Shown: positions 14,836 to 25,230 of the stretch, piece by piece
Numbering within the stretch: position 1 is the first letter of the stretch
How the letters are laid out: each line of letters starts with the position of its first letter
IMG/VR virus record: IMGVR_UViG_3300027782_000107
Span: 1 to 56,171 of that record
Reading direction: 5' to 3' (one strand)
Source: a virus
Length of the DNA: 56,171 bases
The notes under the pieces: generated by a model
Seen by the model: the letters and a program-made list of their open reading frames with translations, nothing else
The model's database searches: none
What the model was told of the DNA's origin: nothing
Translations under genes and position numbers: made by a program

Positions 14836-17736
14836 ATGACTACATCTGCGTTAATGAAATCCATTCTGCATAATTCTATTGCAGATGGATTATACAACGA
14901 GGTTGTTACTAGAAATAGTAGATATTATTACTATTTGGGGAAAACAGTAACTTGGACAGACGATCTAACACCACCATATCCAACAGATAGTCTTTCATAT
15001 GAATTTTCTTCACGTAATGATATAATTACAATGAAAGAAATTAAACCAACAGATATAGCGTATGTTATCCCACGCTATAACTGGACCAGTGGTACAATTT
15101 ATGATCAATACGATGATCAATATTCTACAGAAGTTCAGGGTGTTAATTTAACAGCTGGTGGTACTGGTTATGGTTCTGATCCATTCGTTTACATTGGATC
15201 TCAAGGTTCAGTTAATTGGGCTGCATCTACTTCTTATGTTTTAGGTAAGTTGATTAAATCAGGTAATAATTATTATATTGTAACCACCACTGGTGTTACT
15301 GGAACTACTGCTCCCACGCATACTTCTGGTACTGTCACTAACGGTACTGCTCCACTTCAGTGGGTCAGTGTTAGCAATGGTGGTGGCACTGGCGCAACTG
15401 CCACAGCAACACGAGTTGAAGGAAGTGTTGCTGGTATTACACTAACTGCTAGAGGTTCAGGATACACCAGCATTCCAACTTGTATTATTGCTGGTGGTGG
15501 CACTGGTGCAGCAGCAAGTGCAGTAGTTACTATTTCTCCAAATGGATTCCAAAAATTAGAAAATGCACTATTTTATGTAGTGACAGATGAATTCAACGTA
15601 TACAAATGTTTAGATAATAATCGTAATGGTGTATCTACTATTAAACCAACTTCAGCAACAGTGGATCCTATTGTTTTGTCTGATGGTTATATGTGGAAGT
15701 TTATGTATAATGTTCCTATTGCCTTGCGCAATAAATTTTTGACAGACGATTATATTCCTGTTGTAACTGCGTTACGTAATCAATTTTATTCAAGTGGACA
15801 ACTCCAAACTATTCGTGTAGACGCTGGCGGATCTGGATATACTTCTGGAGCAATTACCGTACAAGGTGATGGAAATATTGAAGCAGACCCAATCTACTTA
15901 ACTGGCATAACTCTTACCAGTGGAGGTAGTGCATATGTTAGCCCAACTGTTTCAATTGACCCACCATTTACTGGTGTTGCTGCTTGGCAAGCCAGCACTT
16001 TAGTTTTAACTGGACAAAAGTTATCTAATAATAATAACATTTATGAAGTAGCAGTTTCTGGAACTACTACCACCACTGGTCCAGTTCATCGTTTTGGTAT
16101 TATTGCCAATGGTTCTGCTGCTTTAAAATATGTTGGAACACAAGCAACTGCCACTGCAACAATTAATGGCTCTGGAACTATTACAGCATTAACATTATAT
16201 GGACTGTTAAGAACTATTCAAGTACTAACTGGAGGTAGTGGTTATACTTCTGCCCCAACTATTACTGTGGGAACTTTGTGGACTGCATCAACTGCATTAA
16301 CATTAAATTCCCAAGTTTATTATGCAAATAATTTGTATACTGTAACTACAGCTGGAACCACTCATGCTTCGACTCCACCGAGTCATACAACTGGTGCAGT
16401 TGCTAACGGTACTGCCACCTTAACATGGGTTGGATATCCAGCGACAGCAAAAGCCCTGTTATCAGTAACTTCTATCATTCGATTTGATGTCACAGATCCA
16501 GGACTTGGATACACTTCTGCTCCAACTATTAACATTGGAACACAGTGGACTGCATCGACTGCAGTAACTATTGGACAACAGATTTATCTTTCAAATAGAC
16601 TTTATACTGTAACTGCAGCTGGTACTACACATGCTTCTGTTGGTCCAACTCATCTTTCTGGAGCAGCAACTAATGGAACTGCCACCTTAACATATGTTGG
16701 TGTTCAAGCAACTGCTACTTCAACTATTAAATTTGGTGCAGGTTATTCCTCAAAACCAACTGTTACTGTGGCTGGATCTCCAGGTACAGGTGCAAATATT
16801 ACTTTTACATCAGAAGATTCTACTGCCAGACTAATTCCAATTTTTGATAATGGACAATTAGCCACAGTACAGATTGATGACGCAGGTGTTGGATATACTT
16901 TTGCAAACTTAAACGTGACTGGTAATGGTACTGGCGCATTAATTTCTGCTGATCTATCTCCAGGTGATGTTAATACACTTCAAGCGACTATTGAATTACT
17001 CACTGTTGATGGTCGTATTATGAATATTCCAATCATCTCAGGTGGATGGGGATACGGTGGTACACCAACTGTTACTATTACTGGTGATGGTACAGGTGCT
17101 GTGGCAACAGCAACTGTTGTTAATGGTGCAGTCACTAAACTTAACATGACATCTTATGGTTCAGGATATCGATATGCAAATGTTGTTATTTCTGGATCTG
17201 GTTATGGAGCAAAGGCAAGAGCAATTATTTCTCCTTACGGTGGTCATGCTAAAGAAGCACTAAATAACTTTTATGCAAGAACATTAATGTTCTACAGTAA
17301 CATCAGCCAAGATAAAAATCAAGGATTTGATGTTAACAACGATTATCGTCAACTGGGTATTATTAAGAATCCTAGACAATATGGAAGTACCAACAGTTTA
17401 ACTTCTATTTTGGCTTCTGCTTGCTGGGTGGTTGCAGCGACTGCAAATACTACACTATTCACAAAAGACTCTATTATAACAAAAACAAGTGGTTCTACTC
17501 GTTTTAGAATTGTTACAAATACAGGTACTGCTATGTTGTTACAATCATTAGATAATGCAAGTATTTCTATCGGTAATAACTTTACCAATGCTGCTGGCGA
17601 TGTTTTTACTGCCACTGCGGTCACTGCTCCAACAGCAGATAAATACTCTGGAGACTTAATGTTTATCGACAATAGAGCAGCATTTACTCCAACTGCCGAT
17701 CAGACAATTACATTAAGAACAGTTATTCGTTTTTAA
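14836..17736 (+). CDS. 8: Baseplate wedge subunit gp8, greatly enlarged by beta-rich insertions
   Basis: Both ends match T4 gp8 (about 334 residues): N-terminal PPYPTDS and DIAYVIPRYNWTSG, an internal YKCLDNNRNG and SDGYMWKFMYNVP, and a C-terminus with MFYSNISQDKNQGFDV, DLMFIDNRAAF and DQTITLRTVIRF. The remaining roughly 600 residues are insertions. They contain about ten GxGYTSAP-type repeats (for example GGSGYTSAPTITVG) and four modules that look like CBM5/12 chitin-binding domains (about 15211-15370, 15976-16135, 16275-16436, 16540-16705). gp8 is a dimeric peripheral wedge protein, so the added domains could face outward. The insertions are probably surface-binding, but this is inference. 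Confidence 0.85.
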   Translation: MTTSALMKSILHNSIADGLYNEVVTRNSRYYYYLGKTVTWTDDLTPPYPTDSLSYEFSSRNDIITMKEIKPTDIAYVIPRYNWTSGTIYDQYDDQYSTEVQGVNLTAGGTGYGSDPFVYIGSQGSVNWAASTSYVLGKLIKSGNNYYIVTTTGVTGTTAPTHTSGTVTNGTAPLQWVSVSNGGGTGATATATRVEGSVAGITLTARGSGYTSIPTCIIAGGGTGAAASAVVTISPNGFQKLENALFYVVTDEFNVYKCLDNNRNGVSTIKPTSATVDPIVLSDGYMWKFMYNVPIALRNKFLTDDYIPVVTALRNQFYSSGQLQTIRVDAGGSGYTSGAITVQGDGNIEADPIYLTGITLTSGGSAYVSPTVSIDPPFTGVAAWQASTLVLTGQKLSNNNNIYEVAVSGTTTTTGPVHRFGIIANGSAALKYVGTQATATATINGSGTITALTLYGLLRTIQVLTGGSGYTSAPTITVGTLWTASTALTLNSQVYYANNLYTVTTAGTTHASTPPSHTTGAVANGTATLTWVGYPATAKALLSVTSIIRFDVTDPGLGYTSAPTINIGTQWTASTAVTIGQQIYLSNRLYTVTAAGTTHASVGPTHLSGAATNGTATLTYVGVQATATSTIKFGAGYSSKPTVTVAGSPGTGANITFTSEDSTARLIPIFDNGQLATVQIDDAGVGYTFANLNVTGNGTGALISADLSPGDVNTLQATIELLTVDGRIMNIPIISGGWGYGGTPTVTITGDGTGAVATATVVNGAVTKLNMTSYGSGYRYANVVISGSGYGAKARAIISPYGGHAKEALNNFYARTLMFYSNISQDKNQGFDVNNDYRQLGIIKNPRQYGSTNSLTSILASACWVVAATANTTLFTKDSIITKTSGSTRFRIVTNTGTAMLLQSLDNASISIGNNFTNAAGDVFTATAVTAPTADKYSGDLMFIDNRAAFTPTADQTITLRTVIRF
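15211..16705 (+). repeat. Four CBM5/12-like modules inside gp8
   Basis: Each module of about 55 residues starts with a Trp (NWAASTSYVLG, AWQASTLVLTG, LWTASTALTLN, QWTASTAVTIG), then an aromatic pair after a short Asn/Gly turn (NNYYIV, NNIYEV, NNLYTV, NRLYTV), then PTH or PSH, and ends NGTATLTYVG-like. The pattern W...Y..G..V...G..Y.v......P resembles carbohydrate-binding family 5/12. Confidence 0.6.
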
Positions 17737-17765
17737 TAAATTATTCAACAGGATAAGATTAAACA

Positions 17766-20700
17766 ATGTTAGACTTCAATACCGAACCGTATAATGACGA
17801 TTTTGATGAGAACAATAAGTTCTATCGAATTTTATTCCGTCCATCTTTTGCTGTCCAAGCCAGAGAATTAACTCAACTTCAGAGTATTCTGCAGCAGCAA
17901 ATTGCTCGCACAGGGGACCATCTTTTTAAACAAGGTGCAATGGTTGTCCCTGGACAAATATTTTGCGACACTAATTATAATTATGTTAAATTGCAAACTT
18001 TTTATAATTCAGATGTTATTGAAACATATATTCAAAATTTTGCCGACAGAGAAATCATAGGTTCTTCTGGTGTTAAAGCCACAGTCTTAAAAGTTGTTCG
18101 TGAAGAAGGTAATGATGAAACTACTCTGTATGTTCGTTATTCATCAAGTGGAACAGATACTACAACTAAAACATTCTCAAATAATGAAGTAATTACAACT
18201 ACTAGCGGAACAGGTACATATACAGTTCAAGCAATTGCCTCTAATGCAACTGGTGTTGGTTCTGCTGCTATTATTCAACGTGGTGTATACTATGTTAATG
18301 GGTATTTTGTTCTTTGCGATGCTCAAACTATTATCCTTGACAAGTATACTAATACACCAACATATCGTGTTGGTCTAACTATTAATGAAGTTAAAACAAC
18401 TCCAGAAGATGACGAAACTCTACTAGACAATGCTCAGACTTCATTTAACTATGCTGCTCCAGGCGCACATCGTTATTATATCGATTTAGTTCTAACAAAA
18501 ATACCATTATTAAATAGTGCTTATACATGGACAGCAAATACTCCAGTCTTTAAAGGTGACGTAATTAAATCTGGTAATCTTTATTACCAAATAACTATTG
18601 CAGGCACAACTGGTTCAACTGCACCATCATTTACTTCTGGTGCAACTGCTAACGGCACAGCAACTCTACAATATATTCAAACATATATTCCATCTTTAGA
18701 TGTTGATTCTGATTCTAATTTTATTGAATTATTATCAACAAATACTGGGACTGTTTTAACGCAAGTAACTGAAACTGCATATTCTCAAATTGAAAAAACC
18801 TTTGCTCGTCGCACATTTGACGAATCTGGTAACTATACAGTTAGACCATTTAAGATTGATGTTCGTGAACATAGAAATAATAATCGTGGCGCATGGGTTA
18901 CTGATCGTGCATATTTAATCGGTGATGTTGTAGTTCATAATGGTATCACTTATGTAGCAACAGACAATGGAACTTCTAAAACTGTTCCTCCAGTTCATAC
19001 TACTGGAATCGTATCTGACAGTTCTACCACTGGTGGTGTTCTTTGGGAATATAATCAAACACCATTCTATAATCGTGGTATCTATAGCCCAACAGATGCA
19101 GCAAATCCAGGTAGTGATACTAAACTTGCTATTGGTTTAGAACCTGGAAAGGCATATATTCAGGGATATGAGGTTCAAAAGACTTCCACTGAATATATCA
19201 CAATTGACAAAGCACGTGATTCAGTACAAGTTAACAATAGTTACTTAACATCACCTGTTGGAAATTTTGTTTACGTTAAAAACATAAACTCTTTACCACC
19301 ATTTGATTCAACATCAGGAATGCCTACTGTAACTCTTTATAATAGATTTACATATGCAGTCGGCACGTCACCACTTGGTTCTGTAGCTGCTACTGTTGCT
19401 ATTTCTGGATCGGCAGGACAGTTTACATGTGGTAATTCTAATTTAGAAGTTGGAGATTTAATTACTATTACTGGTACAAAGGGTGGAACTTCTACTTTTA
19501 CTGGCTACACAACTGGCACAACATATAAAGTTTCTGCTGTTACTGGTGCGTCACCAAGTGTAACTGGATTCACTTTAACTACTACTGCTGATTCTGCATT
19601 ATCAACTTCAGCTGGTACACTAACTGGATTAACTTACACTGTTACAAGTGTAAATGCAAAGGCGATTGGTACTGCACGTGTTCGTGGTATTGAGTGGGAC
19701 AATGGAACCATCGGTACACAAACCGCAGTGTATAAACTTTATCTGTTTGATGTAAATTTAACAACAGGATTTGATTTTGCCAGAGATGTAAAATCATTCT
19801 TCTATAGCCGTTCAGACACAAACTTAAACTTTACCGCAGACATCAATGAAATCACTACGAATTTAATTGGTTCTGGTACAACATACAGTTCTTATCCAGG
19901 AACTCGTGGAGCATCAACTACCATTTATGGTGTTGGCACTGCATTTTCTGGTGGAACAAATAGACCAGTCTTTAGTCCTGCGTTAAAAATTGGTGATTTT
20001 ATTTACGTTGGTTCTACAGCTAATCGTCGTAGAGTTGTTACTATTACAAACAACGAACAAATTACAGTTGATACTGCAGTTACTGTTGATGGTGGAATTA
20101 TTAGTCTCATCCAAAGTGGTGTGCAAGAACCACAGAACGATTCTTTAATCTATCCTTTACCAAACTATGCAATTAAATCAGTTCGTGCAGCTGATAACGT
20201 AACCAAGAATATTATTTACTACGGTATGCAATATTTGACTGGATCAACTGGTTCTGGATCTGGTGGATCTTGTACTCTGCCACTAACAGCTTCGTCAGGT
20301 GTATTCGCTGATCCAGCTGAGACTGACAATTATATCCTTGTATATAATGATTCCACTGCAGGTGGTGTAATAGTTAACCCAACAGGATATACTTCTGGTG
20401 GAAGTTCTTCTATTACATTTACGTTACCAGACACATATGCCAGCAAAGACTTTATTGTTATGGCAACTATTAAGAAAGTTGGTATTGGAGAAAAGAGTAA
20501 AACTCTATCTTCTGCAACAGTAACTTTAACGACACAGGTAACTGCAACTAAATCTGTTCTATCATTGGGTAAAGCAGATATTCTTCGTATCAAATCTGTC
20601 ATGATGGATACTGGTACATTTGCATCACCAACTGGTAATTATACTGTTGATATATCAGATCGTTACGATCTTGATAATGGTCAAAGAGATACACATTATG

Positions 20701-23700
20701 ATATTGGAAAATTGTTACTAAAACAATCTTATGCTCCACCATCTGCACCAATTGTAATAACTTTTAGTTGGTTTGAACATGGTACTGGAGATTACTTCAC
20801 TAAAAATTCATATCCGATTGATACCACTATTAAAGCTGTAGACGTGCCATCATATGATGGTAACAACTTACGTGATGTTCTAGATTTCCGACCAAGAATT
20901 GGTGATGCTGGCGCAGTATTTACTGGTGGAAATGCATCATTCTCAATGACTCCAAAACGTGGTCAAGATATCACATTGGATTATTCATATTATCTTGGTC
21001 GTCAAGAAAAAATCGCCATAGATTTTACTGGAAGATTCTTTAACATTAAAGGTGTATCTGCATTAGTTCCAGTAGAACCAAATGATCCAGTTATTGGTAT
21101 GGTTCTGTATAAACTTAATCTTGAGCCATTTACCTTTGGCACAGCAAACACTAATGTTATTGTTAATCAAGTTGACAATAAGCGTTACACAATGCGTGAC
21201 ATTGGTAAACTAGAAAAACGTATTGATAATCTAGAATACTATACTTCTTTATCTTTACTAGAACAAGAAACTAAATCTCTTTCTATTACCGACTCTCAAG
21301 GATTAGAGAGATTTAAAAATGGATTTATTGTAGACTCATTCACAGGACATAATGTTGGTGATGTGACATCTCCAGATTACCTATGCTCTGTTGATATGGA
21401 GAAGGGTGAACTGCGTCCATTCTATTCAATGAACAACATAAATCTTGTAGAAAATAAAACAAACGATGGAGATCGTACAACAGCTGGATATAAACTTTAC
21501 GGTGATGTTATCACATTACCAGTTAAAGAAGATATTCCACTTATCACTCAAGCATATGCTTCTCGTTTAGAGAATGTTAATCCATTCGCTGTGTTTAACT
21601 TCCTTGGTGATATTCGTCTAAACCCATCTTCAGATGATTGGTTTGAAACAGTGAGGGCACCAGATATTGTAAGAAACGTAGAAGGTAATTATAACACTAT
21701 CGCTAATCTTGCTGAAAAAGCAGGTATTCTTGGTACAGTTTGGAACGCATGGCAAACCAGCTGGGTTGGTGGTACATATGTTGCTGCTCAATGGGCTCAA
21801 CAGGATGGTGCTTTCCGTAATACATATCAAACTGTTGCGAATCAAGTTGGGCTATCACGTACTGGAATTAGATCAACAATTAATGTTCAGATGGACAGAC
21901 AAGTTGTAGATGATAGAATAATTTCTACTGCTGTTATCCCATACATCCGCCAACGAAATGTATTAGTACAAGTTAAGGCATTAAAACCAAATACTCGTTT
22001 CTACCCGTACTTTGATAATATTTCTGTTGCTGAATATTGTACTCCGTCTTCTTATCTAACATATACATTGGCAAGTTCAACTGCTCCAGACTTTGAAACA
22101 GCAAAAAATGCTGGTGTTGATGCCACAGATACTGCACGTATTATTGATAATATCCCAACTGTTACCAACGCAGATAGTTATGGTAATATGTGTTTAAATA
22201 TTGGTGATAGAATCCAAGGTGGTTCATCAAATGCAACCGCAGTAGTTGTCGGTAAAGACCGTAATTCTGATACTGGAGTGCGTCGTTTACATATTGTAAA
22301 CATCAAGGGTACATTTACTACTGGTGAAACTATAACTGCTTATGGTACTGGATCTGGTGCGACTGCTACTATTAGTGGAACTATGCCAACTAATAAATTA
22401 CAGGGTGATGCATTAACAACAAACTCTGTCGGTGAATTAAACTTTATTTTCTGGATTCCAAATTATGATTCCATTAAATTCCGTACTGGTGTTCGTGAGT
22501 TTAAATTACTAGACGTTAGCACTTCTGATGGTCAATCAACATCGTCTTCAAAAGTTCAATACGAAGCAACTGGAACTCTTCAAACTAGACAACAAACTAT
22601 CAACTCTGTTCGTAATGCAGTTATTGCTCAAGAAAGTCTTGAAGACAGCACTGTAATTGTTAATGCGTCAAACCGTATTATTGATTCCGTGCAGACTGTG
22701 TTTGCAGCACCCAGCGGTACTGACCCATTGGCACAAACATTCTTGGTTCAATCTCCAGGTGGAGCATTCTTAAGTAAGGTTGATATCTTCTTTGCCACTA
22801 GAGATGCTGGAGTTCCAGTTACACTAGAAATTCGTGAAGTTGTAAATGGATATCCAGGAAAACGAATTCTTCCATTCTCTAAAGTAACTTTAAAAACAGA
22901 ACAAGTTAATGCTCCAATTTTTGGTACAACAATTGATACAACCCTGTATAACACTGTTACTCTTGATGGTGCGACTGTTGCCAAGTATGATAAACCAACA
23001 TCTTTTGTGTTCCCATCTCCTGTTTATGTTCAAGACGGAGAAGAATATGCAATAATTCTTTCTACTGATTGTATTAATTACAAAGTTTGGATTGCTCAGA
23101 TGGGCGATATAATTCCAGACTCTAATAGAGCCATCTCTGAACAACCATATAATGGTGTTCTATTCAAATCTCAAAACTCTTCTACTTGGACTGCAAATCA
23201 AGACCAAGATTTGAAGTTTACAATTTATCGTTGTAAGTTTAATACTGATGTTACAGGTAGCGTAGAATTTGTTAATGATGTATTATCCAATAATCTAATA
23301 GAAGCAGATCCATTCCAGACTACAAGTGGAACAAACAAACTTCGTGTATGGCATGAAAATCATGGTATGTTTGTTGATTCAAAAGTGGTATTCGATAATG
23401 TTAACAAAACAGTTTATCAAGGTACTACAGCTACAGGTACATTTACTTGTGCTGATAATGATCCAACTATCACAGGAGTAGGAACATCGTTTAATTCAAT
23501 ACTAAATCCTGTGGGCACTGCATTTATTCGTGCGTCAGATAATAAGGTTATAGGTATTATTGCTTCAATAACTAGTAATACAAGTTTAGAATTATCTTCT
23601 AATGCTTCTGTAACTGTTGCTTCTGCTGTTGCATTTAAATTGGCTCCATCAATAAATGGTATCCCTGTCACTGAGATCTATACAAGCGCAGCTGCAAATG

Positions 23701-24995
23701 CTCAAATTCAACATACAATTAGTGATGTTGATTTAGATTCTTATTGTATTACTGCTAGCACTAATGCAACTACCACAGGTTACTCTGGTGGAAGCAGAGT
23801 TCGTGCCAGCAGCAACATAGTATATGACATGGCGATTCCATCAATACAATCGCAGAACTTCTCAGATACAAATATTGATTTTACCATGAAGACTACTTCT
23901 GGCAAATCAGTGGATGGCGCAGAGACTCCATATACGTATGGATCATACAAAGGTATTGTTACAAACAATAATAATATGTTCTTTGCTCCACAGGTAGTTG
24001 CTTCTACAGTAAATCAATCTTCAGGTAAAACTGTTACACTTCAGGCAACTATTAGTTCTGATAATGATGCATTATCACCTATTATTGATAGTCATAGAAC
24101 TTCTCTAATTACGGTTTCTAACAAAATTAATAAGCCATCAGAAACTAATGTAAACGTGTCTTTAATAGACAATAGAACAGTATTCACTGGTGCCACTGGA
24201 GCGTTTAGTTTTGTAAATTTAGGTACTGCTTGGGCAGCAACTACTTCTAAAGCAGTTGGTGATCAAGTTAACTATCTTGGTAATCTGTATACAGTCACCA
24301 TCGCAGGAACTACCAGTACAGCTGGTCCAACCCACACAGCTGGTTTATCTGTAAATGGCACAGCTACTTTACTATTTTCTGGTAAATGTACTACTATTAC
24401 GACTTCAGTCGCTGGTGTAGCTGCATTAGTTCTAACTATTCAAGTTGGTAAATACATTACGGTTTCTGGCTCTACTACTGGTGGCAATGATGGAACTTAT
24501 CTTGTGACCAGTGTTGCTGGAGACGGATCAACCACAGGAACAATTACTGTTTCTAGAACGACTAATTTTACCAGTGAATCTGCTATTAGTGGAACTACAG
24601 TTAAATTGAGAACTCTGTTCGTTGATGAAATTGCTCCAGTGGGCAGTTCTTCAGTGAATAAATATGTAACGAAAGCGATTACTCTTTCCAATCCATCTAA
24701 CTTCTTTAGAATTAGATACGCAGGTAACATTCCACAAGAAGCCGATGTATTGGTTTACTATAAGACTTCTCCTGTTGGATCTACATTGGACTTTAATAGA
24801 ATAAACTGGACTTTATCTGACCCAGATGCTGCAATCGTTAAGGTTCAGAATGGAGATGATACCTTTATTGATGTGGATTACTCCGAAGAGGGTCTATCCC
24901 AGTTTGACGTAATTGCAGTTAAGATCGTTATGCAGTCTACAAATAGTTCTGCAATACCGAGAATTAAAGATCTACGAATTATAGCGTGTGCCTAA
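17766..24995 (+). CDS. DUF4815-type giant baseplate/proximal fibre structural protein
   Basis: The protein has 2409 residues, the largest in the window. The N-terminus (LDFNTEPYNDDFDENNKFYR, FRPSFAVQARELTQLQSILQ, GDHLFKQGAMVVPG) is the DUF4815 signature found in long structural proteins of T4-like marine phages. Three CBM5/12-like modules occur at about 18522-18690, 18889-19056 and 24223-24390. A central region has YDLDNGQRDTHYDIG and DFRPRIGDAG, then a coiled-coil-like LEKRIDNLEYYTSLSLLEQE; a later part has DPLAQTFLVQSPGGAFLSKV and EYAIILSTD. Its place after gp8 corresponds to T4 gp9/gp10, the fibre-attachment part of the baseplate, so a role in holding or forming proximal fibres is likely. 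Exact function unknown. Confidence 0.75.
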   Translation: MLDFNTEPYNDDFDENNKFYRILFRPSFAVQARELTQLQSILQQQIARTGDHLFKQGAMVVPGQIFCDTNYNYVKLQTFYNSDVIETYIQNFADREIIGSSGVKATVLKVVREEGNDETTLYVRYSSSGTDTTTKTFSNNEVITTTSGTGTYTVQAIASNATGVGSAAIIQRGVYYVNGYFVLCDAQTIILDKYTNTPTYRVGLTINEVKTTPEDDETLLDNAQTSFNYAAPGAHRYYIDLVLTKIPLLNSAYTWTANTPVFKGDVIKSGNLYYQITIAGTTGSTAPSFTSGATANGTATLQYIQTYIPSLDVDSDSNFIELLSTNTGTVLTQVTETAYSQIEKTFARRTFDESGNYTVRPFKIDVREHRNNNRGAWVTDRAYLIGDVVVHNGITYVATDNGTSKTVPPVHTTGIVSDSSTTGGVLWEYNQTPFYNRGIYSPTDAANPGSDTKLAIGLEPGKAYIQGYEVQKTSTEYITIDKARDSVQVNNSYLTSPVGNFVYVKNINSLPPFDSTSGMPTVTLYNRFTYAVGTSPLGSVAATVAISGSAGQFTCGNSNLEVGDLITITGTKGGTSTFTGYTTGTTYKVSAVTGASPSVTGFTLTTTADSALSTSAGTLTGLTYTVTSVNAKAIGTARVRGIEWDNGTIGTQTAVYKLYLFDVNLTTGFDFARDVKSFFYSRSDTNLNFTADINEITTNLIGSGTTYSSYPGTRGASTTIYGVGTAFSGGTNRPVFSPALKIGDFIYVGSTANRRRVVTITNNEQITVDTAVTVDGGIISLIQSGVQEPQNDSLIYPLPNYAIKSVRAADNVTKNIIYYGMQYLTGSTGSGSGGSCTLPLTASSGVFADPAETDNYILVYNDSTAGGVIVNPTGYTSGGSSSITFTLPDTYASKDFIVMATIKKVGIGEKSKTLSSATVTLTTQVTATKSVLSLGKADILRIKSVMMDTGTFASPTGNYTVDISDRYDLDNGQRDTHYDIGKLLLKQSYAPPSAPIVITFSWFEHGTGDYFTKNSYPIDTTIKAVDVPSYDGNNLRDVLDFRPRIGDAGAVFTGGNASFSMTPKRGQDITLDYSYYLGRQEKIAIDFTGRFFNIKGVSALVPVEPNDPVIGMVLYKLNLEPFTFGTANTNVIVNQVDNKRYTMRDIGKLEKRIDNLEYYTSLSLLEQETKSLSITDSQGLERFKNGFIVDSFTGHNVGDVTSPDYLCSVDMEKGELRPFYSMNNINLVENKTNDGDRTTAGYKLYGDVITLPVKEDIPLITQAYASRLENVNPFAVFNFLGDIRLNPSSDDWFETVRAPDIVRNVEGNYNTIANLAEKAGILGTVWNAWQTSWVGGTYVAAQWAQQDGAFRNTYQTVANQVGLSRTGIRSTINVQMDRQVVDDRIISTAVIPYIRQRNVLVQVKALKPNTRFYPYFDNISVAEYCTPSSYLTYTLASSTAPDFETAKNAGVDATDTARIIDNIPTVTNADSYGNMCLNIGDRIQGGSSNATAVVVGKDRNSDTGVRRLHIVNIKGTFTTGETITAYGTGSGATATISGTMPTNKLQGDALTTNSVGELNFIFWIPNYDSIKFRTGVREFKLLDVSTSDGQSTSSSKVQYEATGTLQTRQQTINSVRNAVIAQESLEDSTVIVNASNRIIDSVQTVFAAPSGTDPLAQTFLVQSPGGAFLSKVDIFFATRDAGVPVTLEIREVVNGYPGKRILPFSKVTLKTEQVNAPIFGTTIDTTLYNTVTLDGATVAKYDKPTSFVFPSPVYVQDGEEYAIILSTDCINYKVWIAQMGDIIPDSNRAISEQPYNGVLFKSQNSSTWTANQDQDLKFTIYRCKFNTDVTGSVEFVNDVLSNNLIEADPFQTTSGTNKLRVWHENHGMFVDSKVVFDNVNKTVYQGTTATGTFTCADNDPTITGVGTSFNSILNPVGTAFIRASDNKVIGIIASITSNTSLELSSNASVTVASAVAFKLAPSINGIPVTEIYTSAAANAQIQHTISDVDLDSYCITASTNATTTGYSGGSRVRASSNIVYDMAIPSIQSQNFSDTNIDFTMKTTSGKSVDGAETPYTYGSYKGIVTNNNNMFFAPQVVASTVNQSSGKTVTLQATISSDNDALSPIIDSHRTSLITVSNKINKPSETNVNVSLIDNRTVFTGATGAFSFVNLGTAWAATTSKAVGDQVNYLGNLYTVTIAGTTSTAGPTHTAGLSVNGTATLLFSGKCTTITTSVAGVAALVLTIQVGKYITVSGSTTGGNDGTYLVTSVAGDGSTTGTITVSRTTNFTSESAISGTTVKLRTLFVDEIAPVGSSSVNKYVTKAITLSNPSNFFRIRYAGNIPQEADVLVYYKTSPVGSTLDFNRINWTLSDPDAAIVKVQNGDDTFIDVDYSEEGLSQFDVIAVKIVMQSTNSSAIPRIKDLRIIACA
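18522..24390 (+). repeat. Three CBM5/12-like modules in the DUF4815 protein
   Basis: Copies at about 18522-18690 (TWTANTPVFKGDVIKSGNLY), 18889-19056 (AWVTDRAYLIGDVVVHNGIT) and 24223-24390 (AWAATTSKAVGDQVNYLGNL) share the W..x..GDxVxxxGxxY...P pattern with the four modules of gp8. The second copy is the closest to a canonical chitin-binding module. The span given runs from first to last copy; the modules are not contiguous. Confidence 0.6.
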
Positions 24996-24996
24996 T

Positions 24997-25227
24997 ATGT
25001 TACTAAAGGTACAAGGAGATCCTAGTTTAGTCAGAGATGCCAACACTATGGCTATCCTAAATACTAGTGGAACAGATTATCAGAACTATATTCGTAGAAG
25101 AGAGTCTTTAATGTCTGATAAAGAGCAGCTGACAATTCAGGCAAATGAAATAAATAACTTAAAACAAGATTTGAGTGAAATCAAACAAATGCTATCAGCA
25201 TTACTGCACGATCGTATAAAAGGATAA
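24997..25227 (+). CDS. Small conserved structural protein with coiled-coil C-terminus
   Basis: I chose the ATG at 24997 (MLLKVQGDPSLVRDANTMAI), 1 nt after the previous stop, rather than an in-frame GTG at 24988. This gives 76 residues. The N-terminus resembles small proteins that follow the giant structural gene in T4-like marine phages. The C-terminal 40 residues (NEINNLKQDLSEIKQMLSAL) are predicted coiled coil, suitable for trimerisation or fibre attachment. The function is unknown. The next gene starts 3 nt downstream. Confidence 0.7.
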   Translation: MLLKVQGDPSLVRDANTMAILNTSGTDYQNYIRRRESLMSDKEQLTIQANEINNLKQDLSEIKQMLSALLHDRIKG

Positions 25228-25230
25228 TAA

